Assembly: GCA_012960305.1 (NCBI GenBank)
Contig: DUBM01000014.1
Coordinates: 310,001 to 374,000, forward strand
Direction of reading: 5' to 3'
DNA from: Gammaproteobacteria bacterium
Lineage (GTDB): Bacteria > Pseudomonadota > Gammaproteobacteria > Pseudomonadales > Pseudohongiellaceae
DNA: 64,000 bases
Positions 44,756-53,929 of the stretch are shown here, one piece after another. A program made the position numbers and the translations under genes. The notes below the pieces were generated by a model. The model was not told the origin of the DNA. It worked only from the letters and a program-made list of their open reading frames with translations, and did not search any database. The first letter of the stretch is position 1. Each line of letters starts with the position of its first letter.

Positions 44756-45133
44756 TAGATGAAATAATTATTTGTACATTAGTTACAGTATGGATGAAGA
44801 TCAGTTTATTAGTTCGTAACTCAAACTACTGTCTCATAGAGCTCTTTATGCCAACTACATATAGCTATAAGCTAGATAAATGAAATTCAACACCATTCCT
44901 ACTGTTAATATATCAACGACTAAGCGATGACCACTATCACTTATCTTGCGCAATATATTGCTACCTTACTTGAGAATTCAGCGTGATTGAAATAGTTTTA
45001 CATCTAACTCTGCTTCGGCGGATTCTGACCAAGCGTTGAAATCTTCATATATTCAGTTTATTCGATTAATTCAGTTTTAGCTTCTTGAAAATATTTGGCC
45101 CACTTGGCGTAATTAACTTGCAGCAGTAATTAG
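44756..45133. other. Intergenic region without visible gene
   Basis: 378 AT-rich bases between the B-box gene and the CoA transferase gene, both on the plus strand. I see no open frame with a ribosome site, no stable hairpin with a T-run and no repeat. It presumably holds the CoA transferase promoter. Confidence 0.6.
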
Positions 45134-46345
45134 ATGACAAACGAAAACAATCACTCCCTGTTAGGAAATATTCGCGTTGTTGAACTTGCGTCTATGATTC
45201 TTGCTCCATCAGCCAGTGTAATCTTGGCGGATTATGGAGCAGAGGTCATTAAAGTTGAACCCCCCCTAACAGGAGACCTCAATCGTCGTTGGCACAAAAT
45301 TCCGGGGTTGCCGGTATCTGACATGGCCTACCCATTTCAGGTTGATAACAGAAACAAGAAAAGTGTAGTTTTAGATCTAAAAACTGAAGGAGGCTATGAA
45401 GCTCTATGCAAATTAATTGTGGAAGCCGACGTCTTGATTACCAACTATCGGCTCAAAGCGTTAGATAAACTGAAACTCGATTATGAATCGATAAAGAAAA
45501 TTAACCCTACAATAATTTATGCTCTTGCAACAGGTTTTGGGGAGCATGGCGAGGAGCGACATAAACCAGGTTACGATTCTGTTTGTTATTGGACTCGGTC
45601 GGCGATTGAAACTCAAATCTTCCCCTACGAAGGCTGGCTTGCGGCATTTCCTTATGGGGCTGGCGATCATCCAAGTGGCATGGCGTTATATGCTTCTATT
45701 ATGACAGCGCTCTATCAACGTAAAGAGACTGGTGAAGGATGTAAGGTTTCTACATCTTTGCTGGCTAATGGCGCCTGGTCAAATGCTGTGATGATTCAAG
45801 CACAATTGTCTGGCGCGAAATTTCGCGAAAAGCGACCACGGGATAACGCCTATAATTTTGTGTCCTTGCATTACCCAACCAAAGACAAACGCTTGTTAAA
45901 ACTGAGCATTGTTAATGCAAAGAAAAACTGGCTGCCATTTTGTCATGCGCTATTCCGTCCAGACATTTCTGAAGACGAACGTTTTAATACTGAACAACAT
46001 CGTATAGAAAATATGCCAGCCTTAATTAAGGAATTAAGCGATGTCTTCGCAACCCAAGACCTTGCTTATTGGCAACGGCAACTCGAAGAGTTCGATGTTC
46101 CCCATTCCCCAATCTTCACCTACCCTGAAGCAGCAGACGATCCACAGAAAGCAGCAAACAATATTATTGTGCCCTTAAATCATCCGGAGTTTGGTCCAAT
46201 GCGCACAGTGAACAGTCCATTCGAATTAAGTAATGCTGCTAAACTACCTCCAAAAGCTGCGCCGAATTTAGGCGAACACACCCGAGAGGTGTTAGAAGAA
46301 TATGGTTTTAGTGAACAAGAAATTCTAGAATTGTTGAGTGCGTAA
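45134..46345 (+). CDS. CaiB/BaiF family CoA transferase (family III)
   Basis: A 403-residue protein. Family III hallmarks: IRVVELASMILAPSASVILA, ADYGAEVIKVEPPLTGD, NRNKKSVVLDLKTEGG, then GDHPSGMALYASIMTALYQR. D178 in GDHPSG is positioned as the catalytic Asp that forms an acyl-CoA anhydride. The C-terminal segment has FDVPHSPIFTYPEAADDPQ. It moves CoA between carboxylic acids; substrates in this family include carnitine, formate and aromatic acids. It is followed 38 bases later by a DUF169 gene, likely one operon. Confidence 0.9.
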   Translation: MTNENNHSLLGNIRVVELASMILAPSASVILADYGAEVIKVEPPLTGDLNRRWHKIPGLPVSDMAYPFQVDNRNKKSVVLDLKTEGGYEALCKLIVEADVLITNYRLKALDKLKLDYESIKKINPTIIYALATGFGEHGEERHKPGYDSVCYWTRSAIETQIFPYEGWLAAFPYGAGDHPSGMALYASIMTALYQRKETGEGCKVSTSLLANGAWSNAVMIQAQLSGAKFREKRPRDNAYNFVSLHYPTKDKRLLKLSIVNAKKNWLPFCHALFRPDISEDERFNTEQHRIENMPALIKELSDVFATQDLAYWQRQLEEFDVPHSPIFTYPEAADDPQKAANNIIVPLNHPEFGPMRTVNSPFELSNAAKLPPKAAPNLGEHTREVLEEYGFSEQEILELLSA

Positions 46346-46383
46346 CTTAGGGCTGAACAAATTAAAAGAGTAAGGAGAGTACA

Positions 46384-47172
46384 TTGAATGATGTAATCGG
46401 TTCGGATCAAACAAATTTTGATTTCAAAGATATTGTCAACTCACTTAATCAATATCTGCGTCTGCGAACTACCCCTATTGGCATGAAGCTCTTCGAAACT
46501 GTTGAAGACATGGAAACAATAGACCGAATACGCCGCCCCACCGCTATTCATACCACAGATCAAATTATCGGCATGTCCTGTCGCAATGGTTGGTCTGTAG
46601 GCATAACGGCCGAAGACTTGGTTGGCGCACAATGCAGCACCGTAATTGGTCTGCACCCTAGGAGCGCTGAATGGTTGTCGGGCGAGAGAATGACAGGAGT
46701 GTGGTATGGAGAAGCCGAAGACGCCAGCGCTCATCAGGCAGCAATGGATGTTGTCCCTTTCGGCCGTTATCAGGCAATGGCCGTTAGCCCTCTAGTTAGC
46801 GGGCGATTAAACCCTCCAGATATTTGCCTTATTTACGCAACACCCGCCCAGATGATTCTTTTTATAAATGGTTTGCAGTATATCGGCTACAAAAAGCTCG
46901 AATGGGGCTGTGTTGGAGAATCAGCCTGCGCAGACTCGTGGGGTCGTGCTCTGGCAACAGGCGAACCCAGCCTTTCGATTCCCTGTTTCGCCGAACGCCG
47001 ATACGGTGGGGTAATGGAGGATGAACTACTAATGGCAATTCCTCCCGCCTATCTACCAAAAGTAATTGCTGGCCTAGCGCAACTTTCAAGAAACGGCCTT
47101 CGTTACCCCATAGCTCCTTATGGAGTTAATAACGATGCCCGTGCCGGTATGGGTGTAAGTTACAGTGGCTAG
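46384..47172 (+). CDS. DUF169 family protein
   Basis: A 262-residue protein that starts at TTG 46384: TAAGGAG lies seven bases before it and the nearby ATG at 46388 is out of frame. DUF169 features are YLRLRTTPIGMKLFET, the Cys-containing GMSCRNGW and VGAQCSTVIGL, and EWGCVGESACADSW with SIPCFAERRYGG. The four conserved cysteine sites suggest a cofactor or redox role, but none is established. Co-transcribed with the CoA transferase. Confidence 0.82.
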   Translation: MNDVIGSDQTNFDFKDIVNSLNQYLRLRTTPIGMKLFETVEDMETIDRIRRPTAIHTTDQIIGMSCRNGWSVGITAEDLVGAQCSTVIGLHPRSAEWLSGERMTGVWYGEAEDASAHQAAMDVVPFGRYQAMAVSPLVSGRLNPPDICLIYATPAQMILFINGLQYIGYKKLEWGCVGESACADSWGRALATGEPSLSIPCFAERRYGGVMEDELLMAIPPAYLPKVIAGLAQLSRNGLRYPIAPYGVNNDARAGMGVSYSG

Positions 47173-47318
47173 GTATTCTCGAGGTGCAGTGAAAGTAACG
47201 CGAAGCTATCGTTAATAAGAAGGCCGCTCAAATTAATTAGACATATCCATGGAAAGGAATTAGGTTCTTTGACATAACAAATTGGTCACTCAAAAAGAAT
47301 AACAGGAGAAGCTTGTTC

Positions 47319-48611
47319 ATGACTTCAGCTAAATTCAACTCGATCCCAAAGCTCTCCCGGCGACAGCTAATGGGCAGCATGGCATTGCTCGGTCCGGCTG
47401 CATTAATTTCTAGCACAGCGATTCCTAATTTGGCTATGGCAGCCAACAATTCAACACCCGATGATATTGGTCCCTATCCTTCCAGTTGGCTACCTGAAGG
47501 TATCCGTTCGCGATTCGTAGACGACATTAATGGTTTACGTGTTCACATCTTGGAAGCGGGTTATGAAACTTCCAATCGACCTGCCTTACTCTTGCTGCAT
47601 GGATTTCCAGAGCTGTCTTATAGTTGGCGCAAAGTTATGCTACCTCTTGCAGAAGCCGGCTATCATGTAATCGCACCAGATATTCGCGGCTATGGACGCA
47701 CCACTGGCTGGAATGGTGAATACGATGCTGATCTTTACGAGTTTCGACGACTGAATATTGTTCGCGATGCTCTGGGTTTAGTTTCTGCCTTTGGCTATGA
47801 ATCCGTCGCTGCCGTGATTGGTCACGACTTCGGTTCCCCCGTTGCAGCATGGTGTGCTGTAACTCGACCTGATGTATTCCGCGCCGTGGCAATGATGAGC
47901 GCGCCTTTTGGTGGCACACCAACTCTGCCATTCGATACTGCTAATTCTCCACGTCAGCCACAAACTAATTCAGGTCCTAATATCTACGAACAATTAGCCG
48001 CACTGTTGCGCCCGCGTAAGCACTACCAGCGCTATTACAACACTCGCGAAGCCAATGAAAATATGTGGAAGGCTGAGCAAGGCATCAGTAACTTCATCCG
48101 TGCCTATTACCATCACAAAAGCGCAGATTGGGATGGCAACAAGCCCTACCGCCTAGCAGGAAGAACCGCCGAAGAATGGGCGAAAATGCCAACTTATTAC
48201 ATCATGGACTTAGCCAAAGGGATGGCAGAAACCGTCGCTGAAGTAATGCCTAATGCCGCCGAAGTCGCTGCTAATAAATGGTTACCTGACCAAGATCTGG
48301 CAGTGTATGCAGAAGAGTATGGCCGCACAAGTTTTCAAGGCGGCCTACACCACTATCGCTCAGGAGGAATCGGCGCGCCCGAAATGCAACTCTATGCCGG
48401 CCGTACCATTGATCAACCGTCTGTGTTCATTTCCGGCGCCAGCGACTGGGGTTCCTACCAGAGCCCTGGCTCACTAGAGCGCATGCAAGAGTCTGCCTGT
48501 ACTGATATGCGAGCAGTGCACATGGTGACAGGAGCAGGGCATTGGGTACAACAGGAACAAGGCGCTGAAACCAGTCGATTGCTGTTAGCGTTTTTGAGCA
48601 CCCTAGCTTAG
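47319..48611 (+). CDS. Tat-exported alpha/beta hydrolase (epoxide hydrolase-like)
   Basis: About 430 residues. The twin-arginine signal is LSRRQLMGSMALLGPAALIS, ending NLAMAA. The hydrolase core has LLLHGFPELSYSWRKVM (oxyanion hole), IAPDIRGYGRTTGW and the nucleophile elbow VIGHDFGSPVAAWCA with Asp as nucleophile, as in epoxide hydrolases and haloalkane dehalogenases. The His is in TGAGHWVQQEQ. Start ATG 47319 follows AGGAGA with good spacing; TTG 47313 is an alternative. Its substrate is unknown; export of such an enzyme is less usual. Confidence 0.87.
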   Translation: MTSAKFNSIPKLSRRQLMGSMALLGPAALISSTAIPNLAMAANNSTPDDIGPYPSSWLPEGIRSRFVDDINGLRVHILEAGYETSNRPALLLLHGFPELSYSWRKVMLPLAEAGYHVIAPDIRGYGRTTGWNGEYDADLYEFRRLNIVRDALGLVSAFGYESVAAVIGHDFGSPVAAWCAVTRPDVFRAVAMMSAPFGGTPTLPFDTANSPRQPQTNSGPNIYEQLAALLRPRKHYQRYYNTREANENMWKAEQGISNFIRAYYHHKSADWDGNKPYRLAGRTAEEWAKMPTYYIMDLAKGMAETVAEVMPNAAEVAANKWLPDQDLAVYAEEYGRTSFQGGLHHYRSGGIGAPEMQLYAGRTIDQPSVFISGASDWGSYQSPGSLERMQESACTDMRAVHMVTGAGHWVQQEQGAETSRLLLAFLSTLA

Positions 48612-48903
48612 AAAATCCTATTAGCGATATGCGGATTTATTACCTCGCGCTGAGATCAGTTGGTGTCGATTTTCACTACACTGAATTATCTAGAATCAAT
48701 CAAAACTCATGGGATGTCACTTACTCCGGTTCTGAATTGATTTCTTGGTTGTTTCGGCAAGAAATTTAGATTCATTCGATAAAAGCTGTCATATTGGTTT
48801 TCCGGGTAAAAATAGAAAGTCGATACAGTGCAAAGTTAGTTAACCTTGAAGAACACACGAAAATTATAATTAGCCCGGCTCCCTAGAATTAATAGAAATA
48901 AAT

Positions 48904-49230
48904 ATGAAGAAACTTAAATTGTTAGCTCCTGTCATCTGCCTCACTATATTGAATTGTAGTTCCAGCATACCGCCACCAAATGGGATGGTTGATTGGTATC
49001 TTAGCAATGGTTCCGGAAATAGCATCACCCTCGTTGTATACGACAAGATTTGTAAACGTACTTATTTCAGAATTCCCTTGTCTAGGTCAGGGGAAGTCCC
49101 AATGAGTACATGTGCAAACAGTGAGGGTGGCGCTGAGTTCAGATATCGACGCGCTGGCTACGATACTGGTAATTCAACTTGGACCGATGAAAACCTGGCT
49201 GCCAACCAAAGCCTGTTAGTTCGATTTTAA
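48904..49230 (+). CDS. Small predicted lipoprotein
   Basis: A 108-residue protein. Signal segment LLAPVICLTILNC gives a lipidated Cys near residue 18 (ILNC is an imperfect lipobox). The mature part has WYLSNGSGNSITLVVYDKIC and no known domain. It is preceded by 292 bases with no gene (48612-48903). No clear ribosome site. Function unknown. Confidence 0.62.
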   Translation: MKKLKLLAPVICLTILNCSSSIPPPNGMVDWYLSNGSGNSITLVVYDKICKRTYFRIPLSRSGEVPMSTCANSEGGAEFRYRRAGYDTGNSTWTDENLAANQSLLVRF

Positions 49231-49258
49231 AAACCATTCTGAATTCAAATAGCTGTTT

Positions 49259-49639
49259 ATGAAATATCGTTTACTAGCCTTTTTAATAGCTTTCCTCGCC
49301 TCGAACATCTATGGCAGAGATGCAGGCTATGCGCTCGAATGTGTCGGTGTTGAAAGCATGCAGAAACAAGTAATCGGGTTTCTAGAAACTGAAGTAGATA
49401 AAATCGTTAATCTTAGTGAAATGGAATCCCGAACATTCTGGGACAGTCATAAATGGCTTGAAGATACCATTATGGTGCGAAGCTTCATGCAGCTGAAAGA
49501 CAGCGCAGAGTCGACTGAAACCTTATCAATCGAAATTGAAATAGAATCCCTAAAAGCAGTTTTAATGCACATGGGAAATGCGGATACCCTAGTACATATG
49601 CAATGTCAAATTTGGGGCCCTAAAGGCCGAAATAAATAA
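49259..49639 (+). CDS. Small exported protein of unknown function
   Basis: A 126-residue protein with signal peptide (LLAFLIAFLASNIYG). The mature part contains two Cys (ALECVGVES and VHMQCQIWGP) that could form a disulfide, and an acidic helix region. No domain recognised. It begins 28 bases after the previous lipoprotein gene, so they may be co-transcribed. Confidence 0.6.
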   Translation: MKYRLLAFLIAFLASNIYGRDAGYALECVGVESMQKQVIGFLETEVDKIVNLSEMESRTFWDSHKWLEDTIMVRSFMQLKDSAESTETLSIEIEIESLKAVLMHMGNADTLVHMQCQIWGPKGRNK

Positions 49640-49833
49640 ACACGCGGCACCTACTGGAGAAGCAAAACCTAATACTCAAAACAACAGCAACTGCAACTGT
49701 GACACTGTCCAGGGCAGTGACATCCGCCCACTAGAACATTATAAATAGCAGTGTTAAGTGTATTCGATTGAAATTTTATGAGATACACTGGGCTCTCTAT
49801 ACAAAAGTCCTGATCGCTCTAATGGAGAACATC

Positions 49834-50220
49834 ATGAAAATAACACTAATAAGAAAGCTTGTAGCAGTTGCGCTAATAGCGCTCTTCTCACAGTTTTCGC
49901 TGGCACAAGATGCAGGCGGAGCTATAAAGCAGATCGCCGATATCGTTGTTTCAATCAACCATTTTCCGTCTGATGCAGATAAAGCTGCATTAGCAGATAT
50001 CGCTGGAAATGACGCCTTACCCGAAAATTTAAGAAATATGGCCACTGCTGTGTCTAACATTAGCCATGCGGCAAGCGCAGAGGGTAAAGCGATGATGGCC
50101 AGCATTCAAGCAAATGGCGAAGCGCCAGATCGTGCTAAGTCACTAGCTGGCATTATCGCTAGCCTTAATCATATGCCTAGTGATGAAGCAAAGGCGACAT
50201 TGGCAGAATTGTTTCCCTAG
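49834..50220 (+). CDS. Small exported protein with three internal repeats
   Basis: About 128 residues from ATG 49834 (GGAG seven bases upstream; longer in-frame starts to 49768 lack one). Signal peptide: LVAVALIALFSQFSLAQ. Three related units follow: INHFPSDADKAALADI (41-56), ISHAASAEGKAMMASI (76-91) and LNHMPSDEAKATLAEL (111-126). The outer two are closest. No known family. A terminator follows the stop, so it is the end of a transcript. Confidence 0.68.
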   Translation: MKITLIRKLVAVALIALFSQFSLAQDAGGAIKQIADIVVSINHFPSDADKAALADIAGNDALPENLRNMATAVSNISHAASAEGKAMMASIQANGEAPDRAKSLAGIIASLNHMPSDEAKATLAELFP

Positions 50221-50245
50221 CATCTAGCATTTGACGAAATTTTGA

Positions 50246-50275
50246 AAAGGCCTCTTCTCTGTGGCAGAGGCCTTT
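50246..50275 (+). terminator. Terminator hairpin
   Basis: AAAGGCCTCT (50246-50255) pairs perfectly with AGAGGCCTTT (50266-50275): a 10-base-pair stem with a 10-base loop, 25 bases after the repeat protein's stop. The T-run is short (TTT then ATC), but the stem is strong. Confidence 0.75.
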
Positions 50276-50625
50276 ATCCAATTCTATCCTGTGCTATCGC
50301 ATATGGCTGAACTGTATTTAAAATACTAATTCTGAACGCCTTTCAAACGAACCCACCCTTTGGCCAAACTTACCCTTAAACCAATTCTGCCATTCCCGTT
50401 GGCCAGCTTCCTGCCTTAACCCCTCTGTTTTCCCGCTCTAATTGGCAATCCTTCAATGACATTTTCGTTCTTCTATGTCATTTTCTCACTACTCCCTTTT
50501 CTATCGTATTGATTAGGAAATCTTCAATTTCAAAATTGAATCCGGGGCGAGAGGCTTGCATCGTGCTGCACGGGAAATTCCTGTGCAGTGAAATCACAAT
50601 AGAAATCTAAAGGAAATTACTACCA
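50276..50625 (+). promoter_or_regulatory. Leader of the MDR gene with two palindromes
   Basis: A region without a gene. TTCAATTT-CA-AAATTGAA (50523-50540) is a perfect 8-base-arm palindrome. CTGCACGGG (50566-50574) and CCTGTGCAG (50580-50588) form a 9-base-pair hairpin with one G-T pair and a 5-base loop, about 38 bases before the GTG start. Together they suggest regulation at the operator or RNA level. The rest is pyrimidine-rich DNA with no clear feature. Confidence 0.4.
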
Positions 50626-51663
50626 GTGAAGAAATTTAAAACCATTTTGAGTTTTATTTTTGCAATATCCTACTCATTGCATGCAGTAGGCTCCTCAGCT
50701 GCTGAGACTCTCTCCGCGCAATCAATGCGGGCAGTCCAGATTCACAAATTTGGCGGACCGGAAGTTCTCACTATTCACGAATTGCCTATTCCAAGTCCTG
50801 GGCAAGGTGAACTATTAGTGCAGGTTCATGCTGCGGGGATTAACCCGGTGGACACTGGCGTAAGGTCAGGTCGTGCCGCCGCACTGGCTGCTGCAGTACT
50901 ACCTTATGTTCCGGGATTCGATGTTAGTGGTACTGTCGCTGCAGTAGGGAGCGGCATTACAAGTTTCAAAATTGGCGATGAAGTGTTTGCCATGTTAGAC
51001 CTGCGTCGCGGCGGCGGTTACGCAGAGTTTGCAATAGTTAAAGAAGATGAGGCTGCCATAAAGCCAACCAATATAAGCTTTTCCGAAGCGGCTTCCGTGC
51101 CCTTGGTAACACTAACAGCCTGGCAGGTTTTATTTGAAGTAGGAAATTTACAGGCGGGACAAACTGTCTTGATTCATGCCGGTGCCGGCGGAGTAGGATC
51201 AGTAGCGGTGCAGCTAGCGAAATGGCGAGGCGCCAATGTGATAGCGACCGCATCAGATTATAATCATGATTTTCTGCGGGAACTGGGTGTCGATGTTCCT
51301 GTTGATTATCGTACTCAACAATTTGAGGACTTCGCTTCAGATATAGATTTAGTCTTGGATACCATTGGCGGTGACACGCAGATTCGCTCTATGACCACTC
51401 TCAAAGAAGGTGGCAAGCTTGTTTCCATTGTTGGCCTAACTGCCGAAGGCCGCAACCCGGCGCGCAATATTGAAGTGACTTCTATCTTAGTTAGACCCGA
51501 GGCAGATCAATTGGTGACTATTGGAGAGTTAATTGAAGATGGGATTCTGAATCCTATATTGAGCTATCAATTTCCATTGACTGAAGCACCTGCAGCACAC
51601 AAGCAAAGTGAAACTCGCAGAACGCGGGGAAAGATTGTGTTGGAAATGAATAGCCAAGATTAG
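50626..51663 (+). CDS. NADPH:quinone oxidoreductase-like MDR protein with signal peptide
   Basis: A 345-residue medium-chain reductase. The start is GTG 50626, with AAAGGAAA upstream. The first 26 residues are a signal peptide (ILSFIFAISYSLHAVG), then the normal domain begins MRAVQIHKFGGPEVLTIHEL. Catalytic domain: AAGINPVDTGVRSG; nucleotide site: VLIHAGAGGVGSVAVQLAKW. No zinc-ligand motif is present, fitting the quinone oxidoreductase group. NADPH is not available in the periplasm, so the signal peptide is puzzling. A start at the internal ATG 50725 would give a standard cytoplasmic enzyme but has no ribosome site. Confidence 0.87.
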   Translation: MKKFKTILSFIFAISYSLHAVGSSAAETLSAQSMRAVQIHKFGGPEVLTIHELPIPSPGQGELLVQVHAAGINPVDTGVRSGRAAALAAAVLPYVPGFDVSGTVAAVGSGITSFKIGDEVFAMLDLRRGGGYAEFAIVKEDEAAIKPTNISFSEAASVPLVTLTAWQVLFEVGNLQAGQTVLIHAGAGGVGSVAVQLAKWRGANVIATASDYNHDFLRELGVDVPVDYRTQQFEDFASDIDLVLDTIGGDTQIRSMTTLKEGGKLVSIVGLTAEGRNPARNIEVTSILVRPEADQLVTIGELIEDGILNPILSYQFPLTEAPAAHKQSETRRTRGKIVLEMNSQD

Positions 51664-51720
51664 AATTACAGCTTTCTAAAAATCAGAATAACCAGCAACC
51701 TAAAAGAAGCAACTAAACTG

Positions 51721-53181
51721 ATGTTGAAATTAAAAGACCCTACCCTATTCCGCACAGAGAATTACATTAATGGTGAGTGGAAATCCACTGATCACGATCA
51801 AATAGAAGTTATCAATCCTTCGACCGGCGATGCCATAGCCAAAGTTAGCGACGGAAAAAAAGCTGACGCTGCGCTGGCGGTTGGATTCGCGGCAAAAGCA
51901 TTTAGAAATTGGAGCCGAATGCCCGCAAAAGAGCGAGCCAACTTATTACGCAAATGGTATGAGCTTATTCTGGAAAATGCTGAGGACCTTGGGCGGCTGA
52001 TGACTCTGGAACAAGGAAAGCCTTTGGCAGAAGCAATCGGAGAAATTAAGTATGGCGCCGGCTTCATAGAATTCTATGCAGAAGAATGTAAGCGCGTGAT
52101 GGGAGATATTATTCCCACTATCGCTGCTGACCGCAGGCTAATGACCTACAAGCAAGCGATAGGTGTGGTGGGCTGTATTACTCCATGGAATTTTCCCAAT
52201 GCAATGATCACGAGAAAAGCAGCTCCGGCACTCGCTGCAGGCTGTACCGTAGTAATTAAGCCTGATCCGGGAACCCCACTATCGGCATTGGCTCTATGCG
52301 AACTTGCCGAGCGCGCGGGAATTCCCGCCGGCGTGCTTAACGTAGTTGCCGGCAGCGACAGCCAGGGCATTGGTGAAGTATTAACTCAGCACAAAGATGT
52401 AGCCAAATTTACCTTTACTGGATCAACCGCAGTGGGGAAAATCCTAATGGCACAATGCGCAACCACAGTGAAAAAAGTTTCACTGGAGCTTGGAGGAAAC
52501 GCGCCTTTTATAGTCTTTGATGATGCTGACATTGACGAAGCGGTTACTCATTGCGTTGCAACAAAATTTCGTAACTGCGGACAGACTTGTGTTTGTACAA
52601 ACAGGGTTTATGTTCAAAACACTATCGCTGCTAACTTTACTGCAAAACTAAAAACGGCGATTACAGCGATGAAGGTTGCTGACGGTTTTGAAGATGGGGC
52701 TGTTATTGGTCCCCTGATTAACCGACAGGCTGTAGAAAAAATGGATACCCTGCTTGCTGACGCCCTATCTAAAGGAGCAGCTATCGTCATAGGGGGCGAG
52801 CGCCATGAGCTCGGCGGCTGTTTCTATCAACCTACTCTATTAACAAATATCACTGACGATATGCTGCTCGCTAATGAAGAAATTTTTGGCCCAATCGCAG
52901 CTGTGCAGACATTCGCAACTGAGGAAGAAGTTGTGAATAAGGCTAACGATACTGAATTCGGATTGGCAGCTTATTTTTTTACTCGGGATGTTGGTAGAGT
53001 AATGCGAATCTCAGAAAACTTAGAATACGGAATCGTTTGTTCCAACTCCGGTGTATTCTCAACCGAAGTTGCTCCCTTTGGCGGCTGGAAGCAATCAGGT
53101 ATTGGATCAGAAGGCGGCAAAGAAGGGATCGCTGATTTTTATGAAACCAAGTTTCATTCTATGGGTGGCATTAATGTTTGA
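51721..53181 (+). CDS. gabD: NAD(P)-dependent succinate-semialdehyde dehydrogenase
   Basis: A 486-residue aldehyde dehydrogenase. It closely follows GabD along its length: NYINGEWKS at the start, MTLEQGKPLAEAIGEIKYGA, VGCITPWNFPNAMITRKAAP, the catalytic Glu in SLELGGNAPF and the catalytic Cys in NCGQTCVCTNR. The C-terminal FGGWKQSGIGSEGG is also family-typical. It oxidises succinate semialdehyde, or related aldehydes, to acids. It begins 57 bases after the MDR gene and likely shares its transcript. It might also serve the amine dehydrogenase operon nearby (inference). Confidence 0.88.
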   Translation: MLKLKDPTLFRTENYINGEWKSTDHDQIEVINPSTGDAIAKVSDGKKADAALAVGFAAKAFRNWSRMPAKERANLLRKWYELILENAEDLGRLMTLEQGKPLAEAIGEIKYGAGFIEFYAEECKRVMGDIIPTIAADRRLMTYKQAIGVVGCITPWNFPNAMITRKAAPALAAGCTVVIKPDPGTPLSALALCELAERAGIPAGVLNVVAGSDSQGIGEVLTQHKDVAKFTFTGSTAVGKILMAQCATTVKKVSLELGGNAPFIVFDDADIDEAVTHCVATKFRNCGQTCVCTNRVYVQNTIAANFTAKLKTAITAMKVADGFEDGAVIGPLINRQAVEKMDTLLADALSKGAAIVIGGERHELGGCFYQPTLLTNITDDMLLANEEIFGPIAAVQTFATEEEVVNKANDTEFGLAAYFFTRDVGRVMRISENLEYGIVCSNSGVFSTEVAPFGGWKQSGIGSEGGKEGIADFYETKFHSMGGINV

Positions 53182-53370
53182 AAGTCATCTATTTATCAAA
53201 AAACCGGATTATATTACTCCCAAAAATCTGTAGAAATACTTTACCGTATTACTGAACATAGTGATTGAAGTTAGAGATCTCGGTGGTTTAAAAATCTTCA
53301 TCCAGCGATCGTGTTGACTCGATTCGGTCCAGATGGAACAACTGATAGTCGTCATATAAAAGAGGAATTA

Positions 53371-53400
53371 AACTAGAGCGGCAAACTTCCCGCTCTAGTT
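53371..53400 (-). terminator. Terminator hairpin after the NIPSNAP gene
   Basis: AACTAGAGCGG (53371-53381) pairs perfectly with CCGCTCTAGTT (53390-53400): an 11-base-pair stem with an 8-base loop, ten bases beyond the NIPSNAP stop. On the minus strand it is followed by TAATTCC, so the T-run is poor. It could serve both converging transcripts. Confidence 0.65.
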
Positions 53401-53410
53401 CCAAGTCAAA

Positions 53411-53839
53411 TTATTGAGCTGGTGAAAAACTAGTGGGATCAAGAAACTGATTTACAACGTCTGTTACAATCGCTCCATCTTCACGAGATTTATCGCGCAT
53501 GGTATGCCATACAGGATCAGCACCAAAAGCTGACCACGAAGCTGCGGCAGCATCACGATTTTCATGAGCCACCATGTAAACCATAGTGTTTTGAGACAGC
53601 TCGGCATCATCTGGTACCCAGTAACCGACACTGGTCATGCCGTGCTTGATGAACAAATCGATTTCGCCACCACCGAAGCGGTTTAGCAGCGCCGGCAATC
53701 TACCGGCTGCAGTTGTGTAAGTTCGTAATTCATAGACTTTTTGGCTTTGGGCATACACCTCAGTTTGATGCTGTATAAACATGCCAGCTGAAAAGGCGAT
53801 AGCAATACTTAGTATTGTGGCACTTACTTTCTTAATCAT
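53411..53839 (-). CDS. Exported NIPSNAP family protein
   Basis: A 142-residue protein. An N-terminal signal (ATILSIAIAFSAGMFIQ) precedes a NIPSNAP (dimeric alpha-beta barrel) domain: YELRTYTTAAGRLPALLNRF at its start, then VGYWVPDDAE and VYMVAHENRDAAAASW. NIPSNAP domains occur in proteins of unclear role linked to aromatic or alkane metabolism. ACGGAG precedes the ATG. Single gene, 90 bases from the TauD-type gene on the same strand. Confidence 0.85.
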   Translation of the reverse strand: MIKKVSATILSIAIAFSAGMFIQHQTEVYAQSQKVYELRTYTTAAGRLPALLNRFGGGEIDLFIKHGMTSVGYWVPDDAELSQNTMVYMVAHENRDAAAASWSAFGADPVWHTMRDKSREDGAIVTDVVNQFLDPTSFSPAQ

Positions 53840-53929
53840 TAGGTACTCCGTTGAAAAAGGATGATGAAATTTTCTACTTTCTACTTAGCGATACTACACA
53901 AATTTGAGCAAGAGAGTAATTGCTGGTTA

